The notes under the pieces were generated by a model that made no database searches, had not been told where the DNA came from, and worked only from the letters and a program-made list of their open reading frames with translations. The position numbers and the translations under genes are program-made. Positions 53,562-64,000 of a stretch of DNA of 64,000 nt are shown here, piece by piece (position 1 is the first letter of the stretch; every line of letters starts with the position of its first letter). Origin of the DNA: Aquabacterium soli. GTDB taxonomy: Bacteria > Pseudomonadota > Gammaproteobacteria > Burkholderiales > Burkholderiaceae_C. The DNA is taken from positions 1 through 64,000 of the forward strand of contig NZ_RSED01000019.1 of NCBI RefSeq assembly GCF_003933735.1, in the 5' to 3' direction.

Positions 53562-54548
53562 TCAAGCCGCCTGCACAGTGGCCCCGTCATCGGCCACGCC
53601 GAACAGCCGGCTGGCGCGGATGTCGCGGGCCTCCAGCGTGACGAGGTCATCACGGCCCAGCACCCGGTCCCGGTCGGTAAACAGGCGGCTGGCCTGGCGC
53701 AGTCGGGCACGGTCCAGTGCATTGCGCACGCTGCGGGCATTGGCAAAATTCGGCTGTGCCAGGCGCCGGTGCAGGTAGTCGTCGAACGCTTCGCGGGCAT
53801 CCGGCCCGAAACGGTAGTGCTGCGTGGCCAGCATGGTGTCGGCGATGGACAGCAACTCGCCCACGGCGTAGTCCGGAAAATCCAAGTGGTGCGCGATGCG
53901 CGAAGACATGCCCGGGTTGCTCTTGAAGAAGGTGTCCATGCGGTCCTTGTAGCCCGCCAGGATCACGACCAGGTCGTCGCGCTGGTTCTCCATCACCTGC
54001 AGCAATATCTCGATGGCCTCCTGCCCGTAATCGCGCTCGTTCTCGGGCCGGTAGAGGTAGTAGGCCTCGTCGATGAAGAGCACGCCGCCCATGGCCTTCT
54101 TGAGCACTTCCTTGGTCTTGGGCGCCGTGTGGCCGATGTACTGGCCGACCAGGTCGTCGCGCGTCACGGCCACCAGGTGGCCCTTGCGGATATAGCCCAG
54201 GCGGTGAAGGATCTGCGCCATGCGCATGGCCACGGTGGTCTTGCCCGTGCCGGGATTGCCGGTGAAGCACATGTGCAAGGAAGGGCTCTGCGCCGCCAGG
54301 CCATGTGCGGCTCGCAGCTTGTCGATCACCAGCAGCGCGGCGATGTCGCGGATGCGGGCCTTGACCGGGGCCAGGCCGACCAGGTCGCGATCGAGCTCGT
54401 CCATCACGGCTTCGACCTGGCTTTGTGCCAGCACGTCGGCCACGGTGCGTGGTGCCGGGGATTCAACACGCACCGCGGCAGGCGCCTCTCCAACGGAGGC
54501 CGGCGTCTGCGTCTGGCTGCCCGGCAGGCTGTACAGCGGTGCGTTCAT
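53562..54548 (-). CDS. cbbX: Red-type RuBisCO activase CbbX (AAA+)
   Basis: 328 residues. Walker [10 protein letters not shown] with K103, Walker [11 protein letters not shown], and the pore/sensor segments of the CbbX family ([14 protein letters not shown]). It uses ATP to remove inhibitory sugar phosphates from red-type RuBisCO. A 50-residue Pro/Ala-rich leader precedes the AAA+ core. AAAGGAG lies just before the ATG. It is 16 bp after cbbS. Confidence 0.95.
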   Translation of the reverse strand: MNAPLYSLPGSQTQTPASVGEAPAAVRVESPAPRTVADVLAQSQVEAVMDELDRDLVGLAPVKARIRDIAALLVIDKLRAAHGLAAQSPSLHMCFTGNPGTGKTTVAMRMAQILHRLGYIRKGHLVAVTRDDLVGQYIGHTAPKTKEVLKKAMGGVLFIDEAYYLYRPENERDYGQEAIEILLQVMENQRDDLVVILAGYKDRMDTFFKSNPGMSSRIAHHLDFPDYAVGELLSIADTMLATQHYRFGPDAREAFDDYLHRRLAQPNFANARSVRNALDRARLRQASRLFTDRDRVLGRDDLVTLEARDIRASRLFGVADDGATVQAA

Positions 54549-54564
54549 CGCGTGCTCCTTTGCA

Positions 54565-55005
54565 TCAGCCCTGGTAACGCTCGCCCTCTGGGCGGTCGGC
54601 GGCATAGACACGCGTGGTGTAGCGCATGCTGCGGCCATCGATCTCCTGGCGCTCCAGGAAGAAGCCTGGCTCGCGCGCTGGCCGGTTGACGATGAAGCTC
54701 ATCACCACCGTCTCCACACCGCGTGTCGAGTCAAAGGCCAGCAGGCGGATGTAGTGGTTGGGAAAGGCCTGCCGGCAACCCCTGAGCTCCAGCATCACGC
54801 CGGCCGCATCCTGCAGGTCGAACATGGGGTGGCCGTACATGTCCCAGTAGGTGTTGCGGGGGTGCGGATCATCCGTGTACTCCACGCTCCAGGCATAGCC
54901 CTTGTTCAGGCCATACTCGATCTGCATCGAGATCTCGTCGTCCGTCAGGTCGGGCAGGAAGCTGAACTGGCCTTGCGTCAGGCGGCCGGTGGGGTTGGTC
55001 ATCAT
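54565..55005 (-). CDS. cbbS: RuBisCO small subunit, form IC
   Basis: 146 residues. Typical red-type small subunit: N-terminal [37 protein letters not shown], and the extended C-terminal hairpin with [12 protein letters not shown] that enters the central solvent channel. Needed for the L8S8 enzyme. A strong AGGAGG site precedes the ATG. The gap to cbbL is 21 bp. Confidence 0.96.
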   Translation of the reverse strand: MMTNPTGRLTQGQFSFLPDLTDDEISMQIEYGLNKGYAWSVEYTDDPHPRNTYWDMYGHPMFDLQDAAGVMLELRGCRQAFPNHYIRLLAFDSTRGVETVVMSFIVNRPAREPGFFLERQEIDGRSMRYTTRVYAADRPEGERYQG

Positions 55006-55026
55006 GGTGAAGTCCTCCTGCTGGTG

Positions 55027-56535
<1,509 letters not shown>

Positions 56536-56537
56536 TC

Positions 56538-56566
56538 AATGTAGGGAATCGGACAAATAAGGTAAA
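56538..56566 (-). promoter_or_regulatory. Candidate sigma-70 promoter of the cbbLSX operon
   Basis: Read on the minus strand, TTTACC (56561-56566) and TACATT (56538-56543) are separated by exactly 17 bp. Each matches its consensus hexamer at four of six positions, as expected for a promoter needing an activator (CbbR). It lies about 40 bp upstream of the cbbL start. Confidence 0.55.
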
Positions 56567-56604
56567 TTCAGATTTTGTTTTGCCTTGATTAAGGAATTGC
56601 TTAA
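56558..56604. promoter_or_regulatory. Candidate CbbR binding sites in the cbbR-cbbL spacer
   Basis: TAA-N7-TCA at 56558-56570 fits the TNA-N7-TNA motif known for CbbR sites and overlaps the -35 region of cbbL. A perfect inverted repeat TTAAG-N6-CTTAA at 56589-56604 covers the ribosome site and start codon of cbbR, suited to autoregulation. The spacer is clearly AT-richer than its surroundings. Confidence 0.55.
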
Positions 56605-57620
56605 TGAAGAGCGTGACTTTTCGGCAGTTGAGGGTCTACACGGAGGTCGCGAAGCACTTGAGCTTCAGCCGCGCGGCAGAAGCGCTGCACCTCTCGCCCC
56701 CCGCGGTGACCATGCAGGTGAAGGAACTGGAGGGCCATGTTGGCCTGCCGCTGTTTGAACGCCAGGGCAAGCAGGTGCAGTTGACGATGGCCGGCGAGTA
56801 CTTCATCGTCTACGCCAAGCGGCTGATGTCTACGCTCAAGGATGCCGAAAACGTGATGGCGCGTTTCAAACGTGTCGAAACCGGTGTGCTCACGATCGGC
56901 CTGCTGAGCACCGCGGGCTATTTCCTGCCGTCGCTGCTGGCGCGCTTTCGGGCCGAGCACCCCGGCGTGGACGTGCGACTGGATGTAACGCGCGACCTCA
57001 CCAAACTGCTGGATCGCCTGCACAGCAACGAGATCGACCTGGCCGTGATGGGGCGCCCACCGCGCGAATACGCCCTGCGCTCTGAGCCCTTCGCAGGGCA
57101 CCCGATGGTGTTCGTGTGCACGCCGGGCCATCCGTTGCTGAGTGTGGGCCACCCGCCCCTGGAAGCACTGGTCCACTACCCATTGATCGTTCGCGAACTC
57201 GGCTCGGAAGTGCGCCACGCGCTGGACAACTACCTGCGAGAGCGCCGGCTGGCGCCGCGCATCGCCATGGAGATCCCCAGCAACGAGACCATCAAGGCCT
57301 CGGTGATGGCCGGCCTGGGCATCGGCTTCCTGTCGCTGCACGCCGTGGCGGCCGAACTGCGCGGAGGACAGTTGCAGATCATCGAGTTCGAAGGCACGCC
57401 CATCATGCGCACCTGGAACCTCGTGCACGAGGTATCGAAGGTGCTGTCGCCAGCGGCCGAGGCCTTCCGCTATCTGATGCTGGAACACGGCGAAACCTTG
57501 ATCGCAGAACAGGCCTCGCAACTGCTCGGGCGGGGGCCCTCGCCAAGTCCCCTCGCTCCCGAGCAGCACACCCGCCCGTACCGCCTGGCGGGAGGGGAAA
57601 CCCCCGCAGACGCGTCATAA
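56604..57620 (+). CDS. cbbR: LysR-type regulator CbbR
   Basis: 338 residues. N-terminal helix-turn-helix (about 1-62; FSRAAEALHLSPPAVTMQVK) and a substrate-binding domain that in relatives senses RuBP, PEP or NADPH. Its position divergent from cbbL is the standard arrangement. The C-terminal about 35 residues are a disordered Pro/Ser-rich tail. AAGGA lies 9 nt before the ATG. Confidence 0.96.
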   Translation: MKSVTFRQLRVYTEVAKHLSFSRAAEALHLSPPAVTMQVKELEGHVGLPLFERQGKQVQLTMAGEYFIVYAKRLMSTLKDAENVMARFKRVETGVLTIGLLSTAGYFLPSLLARFRAEHPGVDVRLDVTRDLTKLLDRLHSNEIDLAVMGRPPREYALRSEPFAGHPMVFVCTPGHPLLSVGHPPLEALVHYPLIVRELGSEVRHALDNYLRERRLAPRIAMEIPSNETIKASVMAGLGIGFLSLHAVAAELRGGQLQIIEFEGTPIMRTWNLVHEVSKVLSPAAEAFRYLMLEHGETLIAEQASQLLGRGPSPSPLAPEQHTRPYRLAGGETPADAS

Positions 57621-57704
57621 TCTGACAATCAACCAGACCAGATCTTTCCGGTCTTCCGGACAGGCCTGCACCACCCTCCCTAGCCACCTCCTGAAGGAAC
57701 CAAC

Positions 57705-58889
57705 ATGACTCGTGAAGTCGTCTTCGTGGGCGCCGCCCGTACCGCCATCGGCACATTTGGCGGCTCGCTCAAGGACGTCCCGCCCGCCGATCTGGGCGCA
57801 TTGGTGATCAAGACCGCCCTGGAGCGCGCTGGCGTGCAGCCCAAGGACGTGGGCCATGTGGTGCTGGGCAACGTGATCCCCACCGTGCCGCAGGATGCTT
57901 ACATCAGCCGCGTGGCGGCCCTGAACGCCGGCGTGCCGCAAGAAACTCCCGCCTTCAACGTGAACCGCCTGTGCGGCTCGGGCCTGCAGGCCGTGGTGTC
58001 GGCCGCCCAGTCCATCCTGCTGGGTGACTGCGACGTGGCCATCGGCGCCGGTGCCGAATCCATGAGCCGTGGCGCCTACCTGGTCACCAGCAACCGCTGG
58101 GGCGCGCGCATGGGTGACGTCAAGATGCTGGACTTCATGCTCGGCGCCCTGCACGACCCGCGCAAGCACATCCACATGGGCATCACCGCCGAGAACGTGG
58201 CCGCCCGCTACGACATCACGCGCGAACAGCAGGATGCCTACGCCGCGCAGAGCCAGCAGCGCGCCGCCGCCGCCATCGAAGCCGGCTACTTCAAGGAACA
58301 GATCGTCCCGGTTGAACTGCAGACCCGCAAGGGCACCACGCTGTTCGACACCGACGAGCACGTGAAGGGCGACACCACCGCCGAAGTGCTGGCCAAGATG
58401 AAGCCGGCCTTCAAGAAAGAAGAAGGCACCGTGACCGCCGGCAACGCGTCGGGTCTGAACGACGGCGCCGCCGCCGTGGTGATGGCCAGCGCCGACAAGG
58501 CCAAGGAACTGGGCCTCAAGCCGCTGGCCCGCCTCGTGTCCTATGGCCACGCCGGTGTCGAGCCCGAGTACATGGGCATCGGCCCCGTGCCTGCATCGAA
58601 GGCCGCCCTGGCCAAGGCCGGCCTGACCGTGGCCGATCTGGACGTGATCGAGTCCAACGAAGCCTTTGCGGCCCAGGCCTGCGCCGTGTCCAAGGAAATG
58701 GGCTTCCCCAACGAGAAGACCAACCCCAACGGTTCGGGCATCTCGCTGGGCCACCCGGTGGGCGCCACCGGCGCCATCCTCGTGACCAAGGCGCTGTACG
58801 AGCTGCAACGCGTGAACGGCCGCTATGCACTGATCACGATGTGCATTGGCGGCGGTCAGGGCATTGCGATGGTCATCGAACGCATCTGA
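57705..58889 (+). CDS. bktB: Beta-ketothiolase, BktB-type acetyl-CoA acyltransferase
   Basis: 394 residues. Condenses or cleaves acetyl-CoA with acyl-CoA. Catalytic residues are seen in VNRLCGSG (nucleophile Cys), [15 protein letters not shown] (His) and CIGGGQG (second Cys). The run of motifs closely follows Cupriavidus BktB ([21 protein letters not shown]), so 3-ketovaleryl-CoA for PHA copolymers or beta-oxidation are both possible. AAGGA before the ATG. Followed by a strong terminator. Confidence 0.92.
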   Translation: MTREVVFVGAARTAIGTFGGSLKDVPPADLGALVIKTALERAGVQPKDVGHVVLGNVIPTVPQDAYISRVAALNAGVPQETPAFNVNRLCGSGLQAVVSAAQSILLGDCDVAIGAGAESMSRGAYLVTSNRWGARMGDVKMLDFMLGALHDPRKHIHMGITAENVAARYDITREQQDAYAAQSQQRAAAAIEAGYFKEQIVPVELQTRKGTTLFDTDEHVKGDTTAEVLAKMKPAFKKEEGTVTAGNASGLNDGAAAVVMASADKAKELGLKPLARLVSYGHAGVEPEYMGIGPVPASKAALAKAGLTVADLDVIESNEAFAAQACAVSKEMGFPNEKTNPNGSGISLGHPVGATGAILVTKALYELQRVNGRYALITMCIGGGQGIAMVIERI

Positions 58890-58926
58890 CCATTCCGCCT
58901 CCCTCCGGCTCGAAGGAGCCGACCGA

Positions 58927-58957
58927 GAAGCCCGGCTGAGGTCGGGCTTCTTGCTTT
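58927..58957 (+). terminator. Rho-independent terminator after bktB
   Basis: GAAGCCCG (58927-58934) pairs perfectly with CGGGCTTC (58943-58950) across an 8-nt loop, followed by TTGCTTT. It lies 37 bp after the bktB stop. Confidence 0.9.
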
Positions 58958-59082
58958 CTGCACCGAACTTATGCGATCAACTCGTAACGATATACAACAT
59001 AGAAGGAATTAAGGAATAGCCCGGAGTTCTAGCTGACATGTGATGGCTAATATGCAATAGCTGTAAAAAGCAAAACAGCATT

Positions 59083-59096
59083 GGGCACAGCATTGC
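59083..59096 (+). promoter_or_regulatory. Sigma-54-like -24/-12 element before PEP-CTERM gene 2
   Basis: TGG and TTGC elements stand at the exact GG-N10-GC spacing (59083-59084 and 59095-59096), inside a GGGCA-N6-TGCCC palindrome (59083-59099 region). The GC is 33 nt before the ATG, nearly the same distance as before PEP-CTERM gene 1. The -24 half reads TGGGCA rather than TGGCAC. Confidence 0.4.
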
Positions 59097-59129
59097 CCTG
59101 CAACATCAATCTTCACACCGGGAAAAAAC

Positions 59130-59990
59130 ATGCGTTATTCAAGCAGGCTTCTCACAGCCATCGGCAGCCTCGTCACCATCGCTCTTTCCAGCACCCAGGT
59201 CCATGCGTCCACCTTCGTTGCGGTGAACACCACGGCACCCAACGGCATCGTGTTCACAGGAGGAGACTTCACGCTGAACACCTCTGCAGGGCTGCTTGAC
59301 TTCCTCAACGTCCAGAAGGTGTCTGTTCAAGGCGTTGATCCCTCTGTAGTGACCGAAGCGCTGACCCCACATCCTGGCGGCATCACGCGCACCGCACTTT
59401 CCTTGACCAGCGTCGTGGACGGCGTCTGGGTTGACAGTTCCAGCGGCGCCATCACTGGCCTGTCATCCATCGGGGGCGTGACGTGGAATGCGCCCTTTCA
59501 GAACAACCTGTCTCACGGCGGCGTACTGTCCATCACCAATCTGCAGATCGACTTCCAGAGCCAACGCGTGTATGCGTCGCTCACCGGTGATTTCCGAGGT
59601 GTGGGCACGGCCGAGGGACATGCACCTTATGACAGCGAAGTCACGACCACGCTCAACAACTTCCACCTCTGGAGTTTTGGAAGCGTTCAAGGCAATCTGG
59701 CTGGCGGCATCGTGCCCGCACCGCTGAGCGGCCCTTACGTCAGCGGCATCCCGCCCTTCAGCCTCGGCGGCCTGACGATCACACAGCAAGGCTACGAGCA
59801 TGTGGTCAGCGCGTTGAGGCTGTATGGCGCCGGAACATCGACGCTGCAGGCTGTCACCAACTACGGCAGCATCACCACGGCAGTGCCAGAGCCCGCCTCC
59901 ATGTCCTTGCTGCTCTCGGGCCTGCTTGGTGTCGCATTCGCCACTGCGCGAACTCGTCAAAGTCGTGCGCGCCGCCCTGAAAAGGGCTGA
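59130..59990 (+). CDS. PEP-CTERM sorting domain protein (paralog A)
   Basis: 286 residues, exported. Signal peptide about 1-27 (ends QVHAS), beta-rich body, and C-terminal PEP-CTERM tail: AVPEPASMSLLLSGLLGV, then an Arg-rich end. It shares with the next gene the segments LTP.P.G.TRT, the TGDFRGV...Y-SEV core, NNFHLW-F and HVVSALRL, so the pair arose by duplication. Likely sorted by exosortase to the surface; function unknown. GGGA precedes the ATG. The Arg-rich tail is longer than usual (about 18 residues). Confidence 0.9.
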   Translation: MRYSSRLLTAIGSLVTIALSSTQVHASTFVAVNTTAPNGIVFTGGDFTLNTSAGLLDFLNVQKVSVQGVDPSVVTEALTPHPGGITRTALSLTSVVDGVWVDSSSGAITGLSSIGGVTWNAPFQNNLSHGGVLSITNLQIDFQSQRVYASLTGDFRGVGTAEGHAPYDSEVTTTLNNFHLWSFGSVQGNLAGGIVPAPLSGPYVSGIPPFSLGGLTITQQGYEHVVSALRLYGAGTSTLQAVTNYGSITTAVPEPASMSLLLSGLLGVAFATARTRQSRARRPEKG

Positions 59991-60027
59991 CAGACCCGTA
60001 TTGCATCCAAGGCATGCCAGCGTATTT

Positions 60028-60104
60028 ACCCTTATTACCCCCTCAATCGCACGTTTAAAAATGCATTGGTTCCCGTTACATAAGTAACGGCGGTAATTAA
60101 GGGT
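60028..60104. repeat. Nested inverted repeats between the PEP-CTERM paralogs
   Basis: Outer arms ACCCTTATTACC (60028-60039) and GGTAATTAAGGGT (60092-60104) are complementary apart from one extra base. Inside lies a perfect 7-bp palindrome CCGTTAC-ATAA-GTAACGG (60073-60090). The segment is much AT-richer than the genes around it. It may be a regulatory site cluster for the gene at 60256, a terminator-like structure for the gene before it, or a remnant element. Confidence 0.6.
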
Positions 60105-60255
60105 CAACAGCAGGTAGTCAGCCTCAAAACGCACCTTTAGGATGCGTCAGCCCTGTCGTCAAAGATTGGGTATTCGTGAAGGAGTACGCGGACGCCTTCA
60201 CAAATCAAAGCAGGAAATCCATAAAAGGTCCGCTGTTAGAGATAGTGGAGAAGAC

Positions 60256-61071
60256 ATGCAATACACACTGAAGACCCTGGCCGCCGCCGCAGCCCTGACC
60301 ATCGCCACCGCTGCCAGCGCTCAAACCACCACTCCGGTGGGCGGTTCGCTGACCCTGAACGGTCAAGCGTACCAACTGGACGGCGGCACGGGCACCCTGT
60401 CGTTCTCGTCCAGCCTGATCACCGCCCTGAACGTGGGCAAGATCGCTGTGACCAAGGTCGGCGACGCCACCGTCACGGAAACGCTGACGCCTCGTCCTCC
60501 CTTCGGCAGCACCCGTACCGGTGTCAGCGCCGCTGCTCCGATCACCGCCGTGACAACCGGCGCCACTGGCGAAGTGCTGTCGGTGGACACCACCGGTGGC
60601 GCTCTCCAGACCGCCAACATCCTGGAAGGCGTTTCCCTGGGCGGCACGCTGTCCGTGGCGAACCTGTCCGTGGATCTGACCAACAAGAAGATCTTCGCGT
60701 CCATCACGGGTGACTTCCGCGGCGTCGCCACCGGCGAAGCTGCTCCTTATGGCAGCGAAGTGCTGACCACCAAGGACAACTTCCACCTGTGGAACTTCGC
60801 CAGCATCAGCGGCCCCACCACCCTGAACGGCGCTGGCACCTATGCCAACACCATCAGCGGCCTGACCATCACGGCTGACGGCTTCAAGCACTTCGTCAGC
60901 GCTCTGCGCCTGGTGGATCTGGGTGTGTCGACGCTCCAAGGCGTGACCGACTACGGCACGATCAGCTCCACGATCAACGTGTCGGCTGTGCCTGAGCCTT
61001 CGACCTACGCCATGGCCATCGCTGGTCTGGCCCTGGTTGGCGTGGCTGCCCGCCGCGCTCGCAAGGCCTGA
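60256..61071 (+). CDS. PEP-CTERM sorting domain protein (paralog B)
   Basis: 271 residues, exported. Signal peptide about 1-21 (ends AASAQ), beta-rich Thr/Gly body, and a C-terminal tail VPEPSTYAMAIAGLALVG followed by ARRARKA. Clear paralog of the gene upstream through the body and the tail, with more regular codon use. GGAG stands 6 nt before the ATG; the frame is open further upstream but has no signal peptide there. A strong terminator follows. No -24/-12-like site was found before it. Confidence 0.92.
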   Translation: MQYTLKTLAAAAALTIATAASAQTTTPVGGSLTLNGQAYQLDGGTGTLSFSSSLITALNVGKIAVTKVGDATVTETLTPRPPFGSTRTGVSAAAPITAVTTGATGEVLSVDTTGGALQTANILEGVSLGGTLSVANLSVDLTNKKIFASITGDFRGVATGEAAPYGSEVLTTKDNFHLWNFASISGPTTLNGAGTYANTISGLTITADGFKHFVSALRLVDLGVSTLQGVTDYGTISSTINVSAVPEPSTYAMAIAGLALVGVAARRARKA

Positions 61072-61123
61072 TAGGTCTCAGCGTTCAGAGAACCCGCCCC
61101 GGCGGGTTGGCATGAAACGCAAG

Positions 61124-61155
61124 AACCGCCCTGGTTTCGGCCAGGGCGGTTTTTT
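61124..61155 (+). terminator. Rho-independent terminator after PEP-CTERM paralog B
   Basis: An 11-bp perfect stem (61124-61134 and 61141-61151) with a 6-nt loop and a following T-run. A smaller GC hairpin (CCCGCC-CC-GGCGGG, around 61093-61106) precedes it. Confidence 0.93.
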
Positions 61156-61238
61156 CATGTGTGCATTGCCAGAGTGCCAGCCGACGTGGCTTGCGGAGAG
61201 ATGCCCTGCAGCAGCGCCATCCCCACCCGCCTTCAACA

Positions 61239-64000
61239 TCACACCGTGCTGCTCGAAGGCGATTCTCCTTTGCGTCTGACCAACCGGTGCGTCCAGTCGA
61301 TCAGATCATCCACGAAGGTGAACACCACAGGAATGACCAGCAGGCTCAGGAACGTTGATGTGATCAAGCCCCCGATCACCACGATGGCCATCGGTGCGCG
61401 GAAGCTCGGGTCCACGCCGATACCGAGAGCGATCGGCATCATGCCCGCACCCATTGCGATGGTGGTCATGATGATTGGGCGTGCGCGCTTGTGGCAGGCA
61501 TCCAGGATGGCCTCCCAGCGCTCCAGCCCATATTCCTTGCGCGCGATGATCACGTAGTCCACCAGCAGGATCGAGTTCTTGGTCGCGATGCCCATCAGCA
61601 TGATCAGGCCGATCATCGACGGCATTGACAAGGCCGTCTGCGTGACGAACAAGGCAGCCAGGGCGCCTGGCACCGACAGCACCAACGCCGCCAGGATGGT
61701 GACCGGCTGCACGAAGTCCTTGAACAGCAGCACCAGCACCACGTAGATGCACATCACGCCCGTGAGCATGGCCAGGCCGAAGCTGGAGAAAAGCTCGGCC
61801 ATGGCCTCGGCATCGCCCACGGTGGTGCGGATGATGCCAGGCGGCAGGGTCTGCAGGCTGGGCAGGGCCAGCACGGCTTTTTCCACCTCACCCAAGGGCT
61901 GCTGGTTGAGCTCGATTTCGAAGTTGATGTTGCGCAGGCGGTCGTAGCGGTTGATCTGGGCCGCACCGCCATCCATGCTGATCGCGGCGACGTTCTCCAG
62001 GGGCACCGGTCCACGTGCGCCGGGCACCGGCAGACGCGAGATCAGGCTGAGGTCTCCGCGCGCCGCTTCGGGCAGGCGCACCATCACCGGTACCTGGCGC
62101 TGCGACAGGTTCATCTTGGCCAGGCCCTGGTCGTAATCCCCTGCCGTGGCAATGCGCAGGGTGTCCGCGATGGCCACCGTGCTCACGCCCAGATCGGCGG
62201 CCCGTGCACTGTCGGGCCGCACGATCAGCTCAGGCCTGGTCAGGCTGGCGTTCGAGGTGACACTGCCGATGCCCGGGATGCCACGCAACTCACGCTCCAC
62301 CGTGCGGGCATACTGGCCCAGCGTGTCGCCATCTTCACCCGCCAGCACCAGCACATACTTCTCTGAAGAGCCACCGAAGCCCACGGTCACGCGCGCGCCC
62401 GGAAGCACCTCCAGCGATTTGCGCAATTGGTTCTCGAGATCCTGCTTGCTCAACCCTGATCGTTCGCCGCGGTGCGTGAGGTTGAGGGTGAGGGTCGCCT
62501 TGTTGACCTGCCCCGCGCCTTGCGGCGCAAAGGGGTCGCCGCCCGAACTGCCGCCGCCGATGGCCGTGTAGATCATCTTGACGTGCTCATTGCGCTGCAC
62601 GATTTCGCGGGCGCGCTCGGCCACATCACGTGTCTGCTCGAAAGTGCTGCCTGGCGGCAGGGACACACTGACCTGCGTCTGCGACAGGTCATCCGGCGGG
62701 ATGAAGCCTGTCGGCAGGAAACCCGACAGCATGATGGAGCCGACCGTGAACACGAGCACCGCCAGCATGGTCCAGCCACGGTGGTGCAGGCACCAGCGGG
62801 CCCAGCCCAGGTACATGCGCATCCAGCCCGGATCGGCGTGATCACCCTTGGGTGGGCGCAGCAGATAGGCCGCCATCATGGGCGTGAGCATCCGCGCCAC
62901 CACCAGCGAGAAGAACACCGCGATGGCCGCCGTCCAGCCGAACTGCACGAAGAACTTGCCAGGCACCCCGCTCATGAAGGCCGTAGGCAGGAACACGGCG
63001 ATCAAGGTGAAGGTGGTGGCGATCACGGCCAGGCCGATCTCGTCGGCGGCCTCGGTGGCCGCCTGCAAGGGCGTCTTGCCCATGCGCAGGTGGCGCATGA
63101 TGTTCTCGATCTCGACGATGGCATCGTCCACCAGGATGCCGACCACCAGCGACAGCGACAGCAAGGTCACGATGTTGATCGTGAAGCCGAAGATGTACAT
63201 CACGCCGAAGGCCGGGATCACCGACAAGGGCAAGGCCGCAGCCGCCACCACGGTGGCCCGCCAGTCACGCAGGAAGAACCACACCACGATCACGGCCAGC
63301 ACGGCGCCCTCGTAGAGCAGGTGCATGGAGCCCTCGTAGTTCTCCTCCACCGGGTCGACGAAGTTGAAGGCCTCGGTGATGGTGATGTCGGGGTTGGCCG
63401 CCTTGAGCGCATCCAGCGCAACGTGCACGCTGTCGGCCACCTCGACCTCGCCGGAGCCCCGCGCCCGGGAAATCTCGAAGCCCACCACGGGCTGTCCGTT
63501 CAGATAGGCCGCCGAGCGTTGCTCCGCCACGGTGTCGGTGACGGTGGCGATCTGGTCCAGGCGCAGGCGCCGCCCGTCGCTGAGGGTGATCTCCATCGCA
63601 GCCAGTTCATCGGCCGAATGCACGGTGGCGATGGTGCGCACCGATTGCTCGGCCCCACCCACCTCGGCACGCCCGCCGGAAGCCTCCTGCTGAATCTGCT
63701 GCAGTTGGCGCGACACATCGGCCACGGTGGCATTGAGGGACAACAGGCGTGCGGGATCAACTTCGACCCGTACCTCGCGAGACACACCGCCCACGCGGGC
63801 CACGGCGCCCACGCCCTTGGCGGCCAGCAGGGCCCGCGTCACTTCGTTGTCGACGAACCAGGACAGGGCCTCGTCGTCCATGCGCTTGGACGACACGGTG
63901 TAGGTGAGGATGGGCAGGCCGGAGATGTTGACCTTGGAGACCACCGGATCCCGCAGGTCGGCCGGCAGGTCGGCGCGCACACGGGAGATGGCATCGCGCA
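61239..64000 (-). CDS. RND (HAE1-type) multidrug efflux permease, 5' end outside window
   Basis: About 919 C-terminal residues of an inner membrane proton-driven efflux pump; the N-terminal about 110 residues lie beyond position 64000, since the frame runs open to the edge. The proton-relay residues are intact: the Asp pair in VVGILVDDAIVEIENI and the Lys in GIATKNSILLVDY. The large periplasmic loops and 11 or so remaining membrane spans fit AcrB/MexB-like pumps. It works with a periplasmic adaptor and outer membrane channel, whose genes should lie to the right. Confidence 0.95.
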   Translation of the reverse strand, partial: RDAISRVRADLPADLRDPVVSKVNISGLPILTYTVSSKRMDDEALSWFVDNEVTRALLAAKGVGAVARVGGVSREVRVEVDPARLLSLNATVADVSRQLQQIQQEASGGRAEVGGAEQSVRTIATVHSADELAAMEITLSDGRRLRLDQIATVTDTVAEQRSAAYLNGQPVVGFEISRARGSGEVEVADSVHVALDALKAANPDITITEAFNFVDPVEENYEGSMHLLYEGAVLAVIVVWFFLRDWRATVVAAAALPLSVIPAFGVMYIFGFTINIVTLLSLSLVVGILVDDAIVEIENIMRHLRMGKTPLQAATEAADEIGLAVIATTFTLIAVFLPTAFMSGVPGKFFVQFGWTAAIAVFFSLVVARMLTPMMAAYLLRPPKGDHADPGWMRMYLGWARWCLHHRGWTMLAVLVFTVGSIMLSGFLPTGFIPPDDLSQTQVSVSLPPGSTFEQTRDVAERAREIVQRNEHVKMIYTAIGGGSSGGDPFAPQGAGQVNKATLTLNLTHRGERSGLSKQDLENQLRKSLEVLPGARVTVGFGGSSEKYVLVLAGEDGDTLGQYARTVERELRGIPGIGSVTSNASLTRPELIVRPDSARAADLGVSTVAIADTLRIATAGDYDQGLAKMNLSQRQVPVMVRLPEAARGDLSLISRLPVPGARGPVPLENVAAISMDGGAAQINRYDRLRNINFEIELNQQPLGEVEKAVLALPSLQTLPPGIIRTTVGDAEAMAELFSSFGLAMLTGVMCIYVVLVLLFKDFVQPVTILAALVLSVPGALAALFVTQTALSMPSMIGLIMLMGIATKNSILLVDYVIIARKEYGLERWEAILDACHKRARPIIMTTIAMGAGMMPIALGIGVDPSFRAPMAIVVIGGLITSTFLSLLVIPVVFTFVDDLIDWTHRLVRRKGESPSSSTV

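Overview
The window is a GC-rich chromosomal stretch of a Gram-negative betaproteobacterium, most likely Burkholderiales of the Rubrivivax/Leptothrix/Aquabacterium type. This rests on gene families and codon use only. The evidence is a red-type (form IC) RuBisCO operon with cbbX, a BktB-type ketothiolase, an Entner-Doudoroff set, short H-NS and DUF3460 proteins typical of the order, and three PEP-CTERM proteins. I see no integrase, transposase, phage gene or CRISPR array. It looks like core plus lifestyle genes, dense and often convergent with overlapping 3' ends.

0-16 kb is housekeeping: a zinc-metalloprotease lipoprotein, a DinG/YoaA helicase, panBC, a membrane di-iron hydroxylase, scpA, a CYTH protein, a SulP transporter, metG and apbC/mrp. 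16-29 kb is a signalling block: a HisKA_2 kinase with an ANTAR (RNA-binding) response regulator, a convergent membrane histidine kinase, a 1324-residue hybrid kinase with two receivers and an HPt domain, a REC-PAS-GGDEF-EAL protein translationally coupled to it, and a diguanylate cyclase. 29-42 kb is mixed: nnr, a roughly 730-bp gene-poor gap, an H-NS protein, two short-chain dehydrogenases, an AraC regulator, a beta-carbonic anhydrase, a secreted type-B carboxylesterase, a first PEP-CTERM protein, a LOV (blue-light) hybrid kinase, tRNA-Ser(UGA) and apaH.

42-50 kb holds a pirin, a CNNM/CBS membrane protein and the pgl-edd-eda Entner-Doudoroff set, then a TetR regulator divergent from a GMC oxidoreductase. 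50-57.6 kb is the Calvin-cycle operon cbbL-cbbS-cbbX-fbp-prk-cbbZ on the minus strand, with cbbR divergent from cbbL. It provides carboxylation, activase, substrate regeneration and phosphoglycolate removal. The other regeneration enzymes (transketolase, aldolase, epimerase) are not in the window. 57.7-64 kb has bktB, two tandem paralogous PEP-CTERM proteins with an unusual palindrome-rich spacer, and the 3' part of an RND efflux pump gene that runs off the right edge.

The organism therefore looks like a facultative autotroph or mixotroph that burns sugar acids through KDPG, probably makes PHA-type precursors, exports PEP-CTERM surface proteins, and has light-responsive and c-di-GMP control. 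The points most worth following are the LOV kinase next to a PEP-CTERM gene, the HisKA_2/ANTAR pair inside a phosphorelay/c-di-GMP block, -24/-12-like sites at matching distances before two PEP-CTERM genes, and the nested palindromes between the tandem PEP-CTERM paralogs.
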